Assembly: GCF_005885675.1 (NCBI RefSeq)
Contig: NZ_VANR01000002.1
Span: 310,001 to 374,000 of the forward strand
From: Polaribacter aestuariivivens
GTDB taxonomy: Bacteria; Bacteroidota; Bacteroidia; Flavobacteriales; Flavobacteriaceae
Length of the DNA: 64,000 nt
Reading direction: 5' to 3'
Shown here: positions 36,018 through 43,630 of the stretch, one piece after another
Layout: every line of letters starts with the position of its first letter
Position numbering within the stretch: the stretch's first letter is position 1
Made by a program: the position numbers and the translations under genes
Notes under the pieces: model-generated
Seen by the model: the letters and a program-made list of their open reading frames with translations, nothing else
Told to the model about the DNA's origin: nothing
Databases searched by the model: none

Positions 36018-36482
36018 ATGGTTCAGAAAAACATCAACATAAAAAATAAAAAAGCGCGTTTCGAATATGAAATTCTAGACAAATATATTGCTGGAATTCA
36101 ATTGACGGGAACAGAAATAAAATCGATAAGACAAAGTCAAGCAAGAATTACGGAAAGCTTTTGTGAGTTTAATGATCGTGGAGAATTGTTTATAGTAAAT
36201 ATGTATATTCAAGAATATATGTTTGGGCATCATTTTAACCACAAACCAAAAAGTGAACGTAGACTGCTTATGCACAAACGTGAATTACGTAATTTAAAAA
36301 AAGATGTAGAAGCAAAAGGAAACACAATTGTGCCTTTACGTTTGTTTATAAATGATAGGGGTTTAGCTAAGTTAGAAATTGCTTTGGCAAAAGGAAAACA
36401 AACCCATGACAAAAGAAATGTGATTAAAGATCGTGACTCAAAACGTAATTTAGCTCGAATTAAAAAAAGTTTTAATTCATAA
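36018..36482 (+). CDS. smpB: SsrA-binding protein SmpB
   Basis: 154 residues from the ATG at 36018, the normal family length. Patterns include NKKARFEYEILDKYIAGIQL, GTEIKSIRQ and the basic C-terminal tail KGKQTHDKRNVIKDRDSKR needed on the ribosome. It delivers tmRNA to stalled ribosomes. First of three close genes (smpB, ubiA-like, maf). Confidence 0.97.
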   Translation: MVQKNINIKNKKARFEYEILDKYIAGIQLTGTEIKSIRQSQARITESFCEFNDRGELFIVNMYIQEYMFGHHFNHKPKSERRLLMHKRELRNLKKDVEAKGNTIVPLRLFINDRGLAKLEIALAKGKQTHDKRNVIKDRDSKRNLARIKKSFNS

Positions 36483-36491
36483 TTTTTTTTG

Positions 36492-37391
36492 ATGATTGCT
36501 TTTTTAAAACTTATTCGTTACAAAAACCTTTTCATGGTTTTGCTAACAATGGTTTTAACAAAATATGCATTGATTGATTCAATTGTAAAACCAAAATACT
36601 TAACAAATTATCAATTTATAATTTTAGCGTTAAGTGTACTTTTTATTTCTGCTGGTGGTTATATTTTAAACGATATTTTTGATGTTGAAACTGATAAAGT
36701 TAATAAACCTAAAAAACTTTTTATAGATAATACAATTTCCAAAAAAAATGCTTGGAAAAGCTACTTTACACTTACTTTCATAGGTTTTATTCTAGGTTTC
36801 ATTTTATCTATAAATAGAAATTCAAGTTTTGGTATTTTTATTTTTGCTTTTTCTATTTTAGGTCTTTATTTATACTCTTACATTTTAAAAAAAAGAGTTC
36901 TTATTGGTAATTTATTAGTGTCTATTTTATGTGGTTTAACAATTGTGCTTGTGTACAGTTTTCAAACAAATTATACAACTAGAGGAGTTTCTTCAGGAAT
37001 TTTAGTTTATTACTTAATAATATCATATTCAATATTCGCATTTCTTACAACATTTATAAGAGAAATTATAAAAGATATTGAAGATGTAGATGGCGATTTA
37101 AAAATAAAAGCAAAAACATTACCAATTGTTTTTGGGCGAAAAAGAGCTGCAAGAGTAGCCTTTTTTTGTAGCTGTATTTTGGTAGTTTTTTTAATTATAA
37201 TTTTACAATATGTAAAAAATAAACTTTTGTTTTTAAGTTATGGAGTTATTTTAATTCTATTACCACTACTCTATTTTATGTACTTATTAATAAAAGCCGA
37301 AAAGAAAAAAGACTTTTCTAAACTAAGTAATTTAATGAAAGTTATTATGTTATTTGGTATATTATCCATGTTATTATTTACCGTTTTATAA
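36492..37391 (+). CDS. UbiA family prenyltransferase (geranylgeranylglycerol-phosphate type)
   Basis: 299 residues from the ATG at 36492. Eight or nine membrane helices. The two Asp-rich motifs are NDIFDVETDKVNKP and DIEDVDGDLKIKAKTLP. Similar Bacteroidota proteins are called geranylgeranylglycerol-phosphate geranylgeranyltransferase, but quinone or other lipids as substrates cannot be excluded. Its stop is followed directly by maf. Confidence 0.88.
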   Translation: MIAFLKLIRYKNLFMVLLTMVLTKYALIDSIVKPKYLTNYQFIILALSVLFISAGGYILNDIFDVETDKVNKPKKLFIDNTISKKNAWKSYFTLTFIGFILGFILSINRNSSFGIFIFAFSILGLYLYSYILKKRVLIGNLLVSILCGLTIVLVYSFQTNYTTRGVSSGILVYYLIISYSIFAFLTTFIREIIKDIEDVDGDLKIKAKTLPIVFGRKRAARVAFFCSCILVVFLIIILQYVKNKLLFLSYGVILILLPLLYFMYLLIKAEKKKDFSKLSNLMKVIMLFGILSMLLFTVL

Positions 37392-37970
37392 ATGTTAAGA
37401 GAAAAATTAAAAAACTACAATGTAATTTTAGCTTCAAAATCACCAAGAAGACAACAGTTTTTCAAAGACTTAGATATCGATTTTACCATTCAATTAAAAG
37501 AAGTTGAAGAAATTTATCCGAAAAAACTAAAAGGAAAAGAAATTACTGAGTTTTTGGCAGATTTGAAAGCAAAACAATTTGAAAACTTATCAGAAAATGA
37601 CGTTTTAATTACATCAGATACTATTGTTTGGTTAAATAACAAAGCCTTAGGGAAACCTAAAAATGAAACTGAGGCTTTTGATATGTTGCGCAGTTTATCT
37701 AACAAAAAGCACGATGTAATTACATCTATTAGTATTAAAAGTAAAAATTATCAAAAAATAATTACAGATATTACAACTGTTTCTTTTAAAGAATTAACAG
37801 ATGAAGAAATAAATTATTACATTCAAAACTACAAACCTTTTGATAAAGCTGGTGCTTACGGCATACAAGAATGGATTGGTTTTATTGCTATTAATGGCAT
37901 AGAAGGAAGTTATTTTAATGTGGTAGGCTTGCCAGTTCATAAACTTTACAAGGCTTTAATGGAGTTGTAA
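37392..37970 (+). CDS. Maf family nucleotide pyrophosphatase
   Basis: 192 residues. The N-terminal ILASKSPRRQQ and later LITSDTIVWLNNKALGKP are the family signatures. It hydrolyses dTTP, UTP or modified nucleotides to monophosphates (house-cleaning). It directly abuts the preceding gene. Confidence 0.93.
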   Translation: MLREKLKNYNVILASKSPRRQQFFKDLDIDFTIQLKEVEEIYPKKLKGKEITEFLADLKAKQFENLSENDVLITSDTIVWLNNKALGKPKNETEAFDMLRSLSNKKHDVITSISIKSKNYQKIITDITTVSFKELTDEEINYYIQNYKPFDKAGAYGIQEWIGFIAINGIEGSYFNVVGLPVHKLYKALMEL

Positions 37971-38094
37971 AAGTAAACTTCCTCACAATCTGTTAAAAAG
38001 TCTTTTTTCTATTCTCGCTTTTCTTTTCTTTAAAGTAAAATAAAAGTTTATTTTTACGCAAAATTATACAACACAACATTTTTACAATTTTATA

Positions 38095-39048
38095 ATGAAA
38101 AAATACACGTATACAGAAAAAAAAGATACACGTTCTGGTTTTGGAGATGGTTTAACAGAGTTAGGTAGAACAAACCCAAACGTAGTTGCTTTATGTGCAG
38201 ATTTAATTGGTTCTTTAAAAATGGATCAATTTATTAAAGAAAACCCTGAAAGATTTTTTCAAGTTGGTATCGCAGAAGCAAATATGATTGGTATAGCTGC
38301 TGGTTTAACTGTTGGAGGAAAAATACCTTTTACAGGAACATTTGCCAACTTTTCTACAGGAAGAGTGTACGACCAAATTAGACAGTCTGTTGCATATTCA
38401 GGAAAAAATGTAAAAATTTGTGCATCTCACGCAGGTGTAACTCTAGGTGAAGATGGTGCAACTCACCAAATTTTAGAAGACATTGGTTTAATGAAAATGT
38501 TACCTGAAATGACAGTGATAAACCCTTGTGATTACAATCAAACAAAAGCAGCAACTATAGCTATTGCAGATCATGATGGACCTGTTTACTTGCGTTTTGG
38601 TCGTCCAAAAGTACCAGTTTTTATGCCAGAAGATGCAAAATTTGAAATTGGAAAAGGAATTCAATTAACAGAAGGTACAGATGTAACTATTGTTGCAACA
38701 GGACATTTAGTATGGGAATCTTTACAAGCTGCAGAACAATTAGAAGCTGAAGGAATTTCTGCAGAAGTAATAAACATTCATACAATAAAACCTTTAGATG
38801 AAGAAATTATCTTAAAATCTGTAGCAAAAACAGGTTGTATTGTTACTGCTGAAGAACATAACATCATAGGTGGTTTAGGTGAAAGTGTTGCAAGAACATT
38901 GTCTTTAAATGCACCAACAGTTCAAGAATTTGTTGGTACTAATGATACTTTTGGTGAATCTGGAACTCCAGATCAATTAATGGCAAAATACGGTTTAGAT
39001 GCTGCTGCTGTTGTAAAAGCTGTTAAAAAAGTAATTTCTAGAAAATAA
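38095..39048 (+). CDS. Transketolase C-terminal half (pyrimidine-binding and C domains)
   Basis: 317 residues. The thiamine-binding glutamate is in VGIAEANMIGIAAGL; the C-terminal domain has TAEEHNIIGGLGES. It corresponds only to the second half of a transketolase. The split form is usual in this group, but here the N-terminal half, which binds the diphosphate, is not next to it: the preceding 124 nt cannot encode it, and the next gene is a porin-like barrel. The partner must be elsewhere in the genome. It works in the pentose phosphate pathway. Confidence 0.93.
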   Translation: MKKYTYTEKKDTRSGFGDGLTELGRTNPNVVALCADLIGSLKMDQFIKENPERFFQVGIAEANMIGIAAGLTVGGKIPFTGTFANFSTGRVYDQIRQSVAYSGKNVKICASHAGVTLGEDGATHQILEDIGLMKMLPEMTVINPCDYNQTKAATIAIADHDGPVYLRFGRPKVPVFMPEDAKFEIGKGIQLTEGTDVTIVATGHLVWESLQAAEQLEAEGISAEVINIHTIKPLDEEIILKSVAKTGCIVTAEEHNIIGGLGESVARTLSLNAPTVQEFVGTNDTFGESGTPDQLMAKYGLDAAAVVKAVKKVISRK

Positions 39049-39093
39049 ATTCGTTTAAAAATAGTAATACAAATAAATTTAAAAATTAAAAAC

Positions 39094-39696
39094 ATGAAAA
39101 AAGTAATCTTAGTAATGTGTTTGGCTTTTGCATTTAGTCAAACCTCTAACGCCCAAATTAATTTTGGTTTAAAAGGTGGTATTAACTACAATAATGCAGG
39201 AAAAGACTCTTTTAAAAATGCTACAAACGACATCGCAGATGGAGCAAGTGCAAAAACAGGTTTTCACGCTGGTTTATGGTTTAGAGGAAAAATACCTATT
39301 TTAGGTTTATATTTAAGACCTGAACTTGTTTATACTCAGGTAAAAACAGAATTTGAAGAGCAAAATAACTCAAATGATTATTCATTTAAAAAATTAGATG
39401 TACCTGTTTTATTAGGTAAAAAATTCTTAGGATTTGCAAATGCATTTATTGGACCTTCATTTCAATATATTATAGATGATAACATTAGTTTCAACAACTT
39501 ATCTTCTGATGAATTTGATAAATTTTCTGTTGGATTACAAATGGGATTTGGTGTTGAGTTTGGTAAGTTAGGTCTTGACGTTCGTTGGGAAAGAGGTTTA
39601 TCTGATAACGAAGCTAAGTTTGCATCAAACAATGGAAACTTTACTGTTGATAATAGAACAAACCAAATAATATTTGGAGTTTCTTTACAACTATAA
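39094..39696 (+). CDS. Outer membrane beta-barrel protein, PorT family-like
   Basis: 200 residues. A signal peptide ends near SNAQ (about residue 22). The mature part alternates amphipathic strands with aromatic ends (FGLKGGINYNN, GLWFRGKIP, LYLRPELVY), and ends in VSLQL with a C-terminal hydrophobic residue. It is a small 8-stranded barrel of the outer membrane; the role is unknown. Located 45 nt after the transketolase gene. Confidence 0.88.
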   Translation: MKKVILVMCLAFAFSQTSNAQINFGLKGGINYNNAGKDSFKNATNDIADGASAKTGFHAGLWFRGKIPILGLYLRPELVYTQVKTEFEEQNNSNDYSFKKLDVPVLLGKKFLGFANAFIGPSFQYIIDDNISFNNLSSDEFDKFSVGLQMGFGVEFGKLGLDVRWERGLSDNEAKFASNNGNFTVDNRTNQIIFGVSLQL

Positions 39697-39712
39697 AACA
39701 GTTTAATTACTT

Positions 39713-39751
39713 AAAAAAAAGACTCTTGATTGTTTTCAAGAGTCTTTTTTT
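39713..39751. terminator. Bidirectional terminator
   Basis: GACTCTTGA/TCAAGAGTC stem with flanking runs of A and T extending it, between convergent genes. Confidence 0.88.
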
Positions 39752-39771
39752 ATTACGATAAACTTAAGTTT

Positions 39772-40584
39772 TTACTTTATGTTTGGGTTTAAATAATCTG
39801 GTAAACCAGGATTATTAGGGTCACTAAAGTCATTTGTTGGATCTCCATCACCATCAGCATCTTCTTGTATAGATGGTGTTCCATCATTATCATGATCTGT
39901 ATCTGGAACAATATCTAATAACTCTACATAAAAAATCAAATTAGTATTTACTAAAGGACTATTAAAATTGTTTGGATTGCTAGAAGGATACCCCAAACCT
40001 GAAGGAATAAATAAAACTCCTTTCCCTCCATTTAAATATGTAATTGGTCCATTAAAAGTACCTCCATTCGGACCTTTTTTTAATTCACCACCTTTAAATT
40101 CTGGAAAACTGTTTGTCCAACCTTCAATTACTCCTGCAAGAGTAAACCAAATTCCTGATTCATTTTTATCAAAATCTGTAGATGAAATTTCTGTATTTCT
40201 TAACGCAAAACCTGAATATTTCACCAAAACAGAATCTACAATTGTTGGAAATCCTTTGTCAGGATCTGCCCCAGAGTCACCTTGAGATGCCACATACGCA
40301 TATAACGTATGTTCTATATCATTAGATATTACCTTTATTGTTTTTAATTTATCTTGATCATCAAATAAAGATGTTTGACCTGCAATTAAAGTTTTTACAG
40401 AGTCTACACTATAATCGTAATAATTATTTTTTAAAAATTTAACAATGGAATCATTATCAGACATTGCCAAATCTTCATAATTAATATCTGCAAACGGATT
40501 TGTAAAACCTCTATCATCATCACAAGAAAGCAATACAACTACCGTTAATATTAAAAGCGCAAAAATATTTTTTATTTTATTCAT
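39772..40584 (-). CDS. FKBP-type peptidyl-prolyl isomerase lipoprotein
   Basis: 270 residues. Lipobox VLLSC (Cys21). The FKBP domain covers about 95-220 (VIEGWTNSFPEFKGGELKK is split around the core; VLFIPSGLGYPS; NLIFYVELLDI). The last ~40 residues contain Asp-rich calcium-binding repeats of the thrombospondin-3 type (DTDHDNDGTP, DADGDGDPTND). It probably assists folding of exported proteins at the outer membrane. The Asp-rich tail after an FKBP domain is unusual. Confidence 0.9.
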   Translation of the reverse strand: MNKIKNIFALLILTVVVLLSCDDDRGFTNPFADINYEDLAMSDNDSIVKFLKNNYYDYSVDSVKTLIAGQTSLFDDQDKLKTIKVISNDIEHTLYAYVASQGDSGADPDKGFPTIVDSVLVKYSGFALRNTEISSTDFDKNESGIWFTLAGVIEGWTNSFPEFKGGELKKGPNGGTFNGPITYLNGGKGVLFIPSGLGYPSSNPNNFNSPLVNTNLIFYVELLDIVPDTDHDNDGTPSIQEDADGDGDPTNDFSDPNNPGLPDYLNPNIK

Positions 40585-40623
40585 TTTAACCTTAAAATTT
40601 AAGCCTGCAATTTACCATTTTTA

Positions 40624-40631
40624 TACCTTTG
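40624..40631 (+). promoter_or_regulatory. -7 element of the S4-domain gene
   Basis: TACCTTTG, 33 nt before the ATG at 40665. Confidence 0.4.
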
Positions 40632-40664
40632 TAAAAAGACAAACAGTATATTTTAACTTTTTTT

Positions 40665-41045
40665 ATGAGAATTGATAAATATTTGTGGTGTATTCGTATT
40701 TTTAAAACAAGAAGTTTAGCAACTACAGCTTGTAAAAAAGGACATGTAAAGATTGATGGAAACAATTTAAAACCCTCTAAAGAAGTTTTTGGTGGTGAAC
40801 TATTAGTAATTCGTAAAAACCAAATTAACTATCAAATTAAAGTTTTAAATTTACCTGAAAGTAGAGTTGGCGCAAAATTGGTAGATCAATACAGAAAAGA
40901 TGTAACTCCGAAAGAAGAGTTTGAAAAAACAGCCCTTTTAAAATTTGCAAAAGATTATTACCGAAAAAAAGGAACTGGAAGGCCTACTAAAAAAGACAGA
41001 AGAGATATAGATAATTATCAAGAAGATACAACTGAAGATTTATAA
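40665..41045 (+). CDS. S4-domain RNA-binding protein, Hsp15-like
   Basis: 126 residues. The S4 fold starts at residue 1 (MRIDKYLWCIRIFKTRSLAT; GHVKIDG). A basic C-terminal tail (RKKGTGRPTKKDRRD) follows, as in HslR/Hsp15, which rescues stalled 50S subunits. It is separated by 1 nt from the phosphoribosyltransferase gene. Confidence 0.92.
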   Translation: MRIDKYLWCIRIFKTRSLATTACKKGHVKIDGNNLKPSKEVFGGELLVIRKNQINYQIKVLNLPESRVGAKLVDQYRKDVTPKEEFEKTALLKFAKDYYRKKGTGRPTKKDRRDIDNYQEDTTEDL

Positions 41046-41046
41046 T

Positions 41047-41547
41047 ATGACAACAACAAATATTATTTTAAACAATACCCAAATTGAACAAAAAATTAGA
41101 CGAATTGCATATCAAATTTATGAAAGCAATAGCGCTGAAAAAGAGGTAATTATTGCTGGTATTGTTGGTAATGGTTTTGTTTTAGCAACTAAAATTGTTG
41201 ACGTCTTAAAAGAAATATCAACTTTAAAAGTAACTATTTGTGAGGTTTTAATTAATAAGAAAAAACCTTTAAGTGCTGTTTCAACTTCTTTAAATGTTGA
41301 AGATTATAAAAATAAACCTTTGGTATTGGTAGATGATGTTTTAAACTCTGGAACTACTTTAATTTATGGAATTAAACATTTTTTAGACGTTCCTTTAAAA
41401 CGTTTTAAAACAGCAGTATTAGTTAATAGAAATCATAAAAAATATCCTGTAAAAGCAGATTTTAAAGGCATTTCTTTATCAACATCTATAAAAGAACATG
41501 TTCATGTTGAATTTAAAGACAACAACGCCAAAGCTTATTTAGTGTAA
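41047..41547 (+). CDS. Phosphoribosyltransferase family protein, PyrR-like
   Basis: 166 residues. The PRPP-binding loop is LVLVDDVLNSGTTL. Length and N-terminal pattern (IRRIAYQIYE) are like PyrR or hypoxanthine-type enzymes. The exact base is unclear, and no pyrimidine genes are nearby. Its last 9 bases overlap the 3' end of aroK on the other strand. Confidence 0.88.
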   Translation: MTTTNIILNNTQIEQKIRRIAYQIYESNSAEKEVIIAGIVGNGFVLATKIVDVLKEISTLKVTICEVLINKKKPLSAVSTSLNVEDYKNKPLVLVDDVLNSGTTLIYGIKHFLDVPLKRFKTAVLVNRNHKKYPVKADFKGISLSTSIKEHVHVEFKDNNAKAYLV

Positions 41548-42054
41548 TAAAATTCTTAATTCTGTAATAACTTCTTGTAAATCTTTATTATCTGTATTTA
41601 ATACATAGTTTGCTTGTTGGTAAAAAAAACTTCTTTCGAAAAGGTGTTTTGCAACAAATTCAGCTAACTCTTCATCATCAAAATTTGCTACTAAAGGTCT
41701 TTCACTTTTTTCTTTCAACAATCTACTTACCAAAGTTCCAATAGAGGCTTTGATATATATTGATTTTGCTTGAGATGTCAAAATCACATCCATATTATTT
41801 GCATAACAAGGAGTTCCTCCACCCAAAGAAAGTACAAAATCTTCTTCAGAATTTAATATTTCTTTTAAATAATTGTTTTCAATACGTCTAAAATATATTT
41901 CTCCTTTGTTTTCAAATATTTCTGAAATACTCATTTTTTCTTTCTCAGAAATGTAGTTGTCTAAGTCTATAAAATTCATATACAGCTTTTTAGAAAGCTC
42001 TCTACCAATGGTAGATTTTCCTGAAGCCATGTAACCTAAAAGAATTATTTTCAT
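41539..42054 (-). CDS. aroK: Shikimate kinase
   Basis: 171 residues. Walker A is GYMASGKST, the shikimate-binding residues are in DLDNYI, FRRIE and LGGGTPC, and the lid is ERPLV. It phosphorylates shikimate in aromatic amino acid synthesis. Single gene, no other aro genes here. Confidence 0.95.
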   Translation of the reverse strand: MKIILLGYMASGKSTIGRELSKKLYMNFIDLDNYISEKEKMSISEIFENKGEIYFRRIENNYLKEILNSEEDFVLSLGGGTPCYANNMDVILTSQAKSIYIKASIGTLVSRLLKEKSERPLVANFDDEELAEFVAKHLFERSFFYQQANYVLNTDNKDLQEVITELRILLH

Positions 42055-42124
42055 TTTTATTGAATTTCAGCAAATATCGTTAAAAAATATTCAAAATTAT
42101 GGCAATAATTCCAATGATTGATGT

Positions 42125-42132
42125 TATATTTG
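42125..42132 (+). promoter_or_regulatory. -7 element of the tRNA unit
   Basis: TATATTTG, 18 nt before tRNA-Lys, the expected position for a tRNA promoter. Confidence 0.5.
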
Positions 42133-42150
42133 CAACCGATTTAAGAAAAA

Positions 42151-42223
42151 GACCTGGTAGCTCAGTTGGTAGAGCATCTCCCTTTTAAGGAGAGGGTCCT
42201 GGGTTCGAGCCCCAGCCCGGTCA
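42151..42223 (+). tRNA. tRNA-Lys (UUU)
   Basis: 73 nt. All arms fold: acceptor GACCTGG with CCCGGTC, D-stem GCTC/GAGC, anticodon stem TCTCC/GGAGA with loop CTTTTAA, T-stem CTGGG/CCCAG. CCA is not encoded. Acceptor pair 5:68 is a U-C mismatch. Confidence 0.96.
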
Positions 42224-42225
42224 CA

Positions 42226-42257
42226 AAAAAAGTTAAGCTTGCGCTTAGCTTTTTTGT
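42226..42257 (+). terminator. Hairpin with T run between the two tRNAs
   Basis: AAAAAAGTTAAGC/GCTTAGCTTTTTT stem (one G-U pair), 4-nt loop. It looks like a terminator after tRNA-Lys, though it may be only partial since tRNA-Leu follows 12 nt later. Confidence 0.65.
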
Positions 42258-42268
42258 TTTAAAATAAT

Positions 42269-42352
42269 GCGCACGTGGCGAAATTGGTAGACGCGCAGCC
42301 TTGAGGGGGCTGTTTTCGCAAGAAAGTGGAAGTTCGAATCTTCTCGTGCGCA
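42269..42352 (+). tRNA. tRNA-Leu (GAG)
   Basis: 84 nt with a long variable arm (class II). Acceptor GCGCACG/CGTGCGC is perfect; anticodon stem CAGCC/GGCTG with loop TTGAGGG gives anticodon GAG, reading CUC and CUU. Confidence 0.96.
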
Positions 42353-42425
42353 CTTTATTACATTAAAAAAACTTCTTTCACAAATAATTAACCAAACTAT
42401 AATAGATTATTATTAATATTGCAAC

Positions 42426-43229
42426 ATGCAAAAAACTCTATTTATTTTGTGCTTTGTGTTTAGCTTAAGCATTTTTTCACAAAAAGACTCTTTACAGATT
42501 AAAACTTTAAAAGGACAAGTTGTACATGCTGAAAACAACAAAGCCTTAAGTGCTGCGCATATTTTAAATTTGAACTCTGTAAACGGAACCATTACTAACG
42601 AAGATGGTTTCTTTGAGCTTCCAACAAGAGTAAACGATACAATTTTAGTATCATTCTTAGGCTTTTCTTCTATTAAATTAAAGGTAACAAATGAGCTATT
42701 AAAAGGAAATGAACTTGAAATTGCTTTGTATGAAAAACCTGAAGAAGTTAAAGAAGTAGTTATAAAATCGACCAAATTAATAGGTGTTTTAGAAATTGAT
42801 GTAAAACAAGTACCTAAAGATCGTTTTACAAGAATTCATATCAATGGCTTGCCACAAACTTATGAAGTTGGTAAACCAAGAGCTAAAAACTTCTCATCTC
42901 CTATTGCTGCGTTGTTTCAACCAGTAGATTTTCTGTATAATCTTTTTGGTGATAAACCAAAACAATTAAAGAAACTTCAAAAATTAAAAAAAGAAGACGA
43001 TTTACGTAAAATGCTTGCAGGTAAATTTGACAGAGAAGTAATGATGGAATATTTGGAAATGGACAGACAAGAGCTTTCGGACTTATTATCTGATTGTAAT
43101 TACTCTGAATATTTTATTAAAAAGGCATCTGACTTACAACTTATTGAAGCTATTTTAGATTGTTATGAGAACTACAAAGCTTTAAAGAAAGGAAAAATTA
43201 AAAGAGATAAAATTCCTGAAAAAAATTAG
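42426..43229 (+). CDS. Carboxypeptidase-regulatory-like domain protein
   Basis: 267 residues. Signal peptide (FVFSLSIFSQ, cut near residue 19), then a CarboxypepD_reg-like beta domain (about 25-110: LKGQVVHAENNKALSAAHI; ITNEDGFFELP; VSFLGFSSIKL). A helical, Lys-rich C-terminal half (about 150-267) follows and contains no TonB receptor barrel. Family role unknown; probably periplasmic. Confidence 0.85.
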   Translation: MQKTLFILCFVFSLSIFSQKDSLQIKTLKGQVVHAENNKALSAAHILNLNSVNGTITNEDGFFELPTRVNDTILVSFLGFSSIKLKVTNELLKGNELEIALYEKPEEVKEVVIKSTKLIGVLEIDVKQVPKDRFTRIHINGLPQTYEVGKPRAKNFSSPIAALFQPVDFLYNLFGDKPKQLKKLQKLKKEDDLRKMLAGKFDREVMMEYLEMDRQELSDLLSDCNYSEYFIKKASDLQLIEAILDCYENYKALKKGKIKRDKIPEKN

Positions 43230-43278
43230 TTTTAATTTCTTTTAAAAAAATATCTACATCACCTTTATTGTTTAAATT

Positions 43279-43310
43279 GAAAAAGGCCAGAAACTTTCGC
43301 TTCTGACCTT
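43279..43310 (-). terminator. Terminator of the 42-codon gene
   Basis: On the minus strand AAGGTCAGAA, 8-nt loop, TTCTGGCCTT then TTTC: a fully paired 10-bp stem with one G-U pair and a U run. On the plus strand the same site has a C-A mismatch, so it fits the minus direction better. Confidence 0.8.
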
Positions 43311-43337
43311 GATCAACTATTAAAAACTAACTAATAA

Positions 43338-43466
43338 CTAAAATACGGTTGTAACATATTTGTAGTTATACTTTCTTCTTGTGTTCCAAGTATATCTCTT
43401 AGATTGAACTATTTCTGATGAATTTGTTCTCTTATTTTCTGTTTCTGTGGTTTGTATTGATTTCAT
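43338..43466 (-). CDS. 42-residue small protein gene with ECF-type promoter
   Basis: ATG at 43466 to TAG at 43338. The product is polar and basic (starts MKSIQTTETENKRT; ends YNYKYVTTVF; contains KRYTWNTRRK) with no signal or membrane helix. The start context (AATAACATGAAA) is like that of known flavobacterial genes. It has a dedicated promoter and terminator and lies downstream of the prohibitin terminator, so it is an independent unit. No family is recognised. It could be a stress-induced small protein. Confidence 0.65.
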   Translation of the reverse strand: MKSIQTTETENKRTNSSEIVQSKRYTWNTRRKYNYKYVTTVF

Positions 43467-43497
43467 GTTATTGATTTTTATTTTCTTACATCTATAT

Positions 43498-43523
43498 GAC
43501 GAAAACAAAACAAAATCGTTACA
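43498..43523 (-). promoter_or_regulatory. ECF sigma-factor-type promoter
   Basis: Minus strand TGTAAC (43523-43518), exactly 16 nt, CGTC (43501-43498). This is the classic -35 AAC / -10 CGTC form used by extracytoplasmic-function sigma factors, unlike all other promoters in the window. The start codon lies 32 nt after the -10 element. Confidence 0.6.
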
Positions 43524-43577
43524 GGTTATTTTTTGTTTAACAGAATTTTAGGATTTTTAATTATAAACTTTCTTAAA

Positions 43578-43611
43578 ACTAAAAAATCCAGCAAATGCTG
43601 GATTTTTTAGT
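43578..43611 (-). terminator. Terminator of the prohibitin gene
   Basis: 16-bp perfect arms (ACTAAAAAATCCAGCA and complement) around AA; the A run on the left gives a U run in the minus transcript. Confidence 0.88.
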
Positions 43612-43630
43612 CTATAATTAAATTTTATTT

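Larger units (their letters stand above)
43230..43630. other. 401-nt gap between annotated large genes
   Basis: Contains a complete small transcription unit on the minus strand (promoter 43498-43523, 42-codon ORF 43338-43466, terminator 43279-43310) and the terminator of the prohibitin gene (43578-43611). The remaining 49 nt after the carboxypeptidase-like gene show nothing distinct. Confidence 0.7.

Noticed and set aside
42162..42353. Minus-strand ORF of 63 codons across the tRNAs
   Set aside because: It overlaps two perfectly folding tRNA genes; peptide looks like a tRNA antisense artefact.
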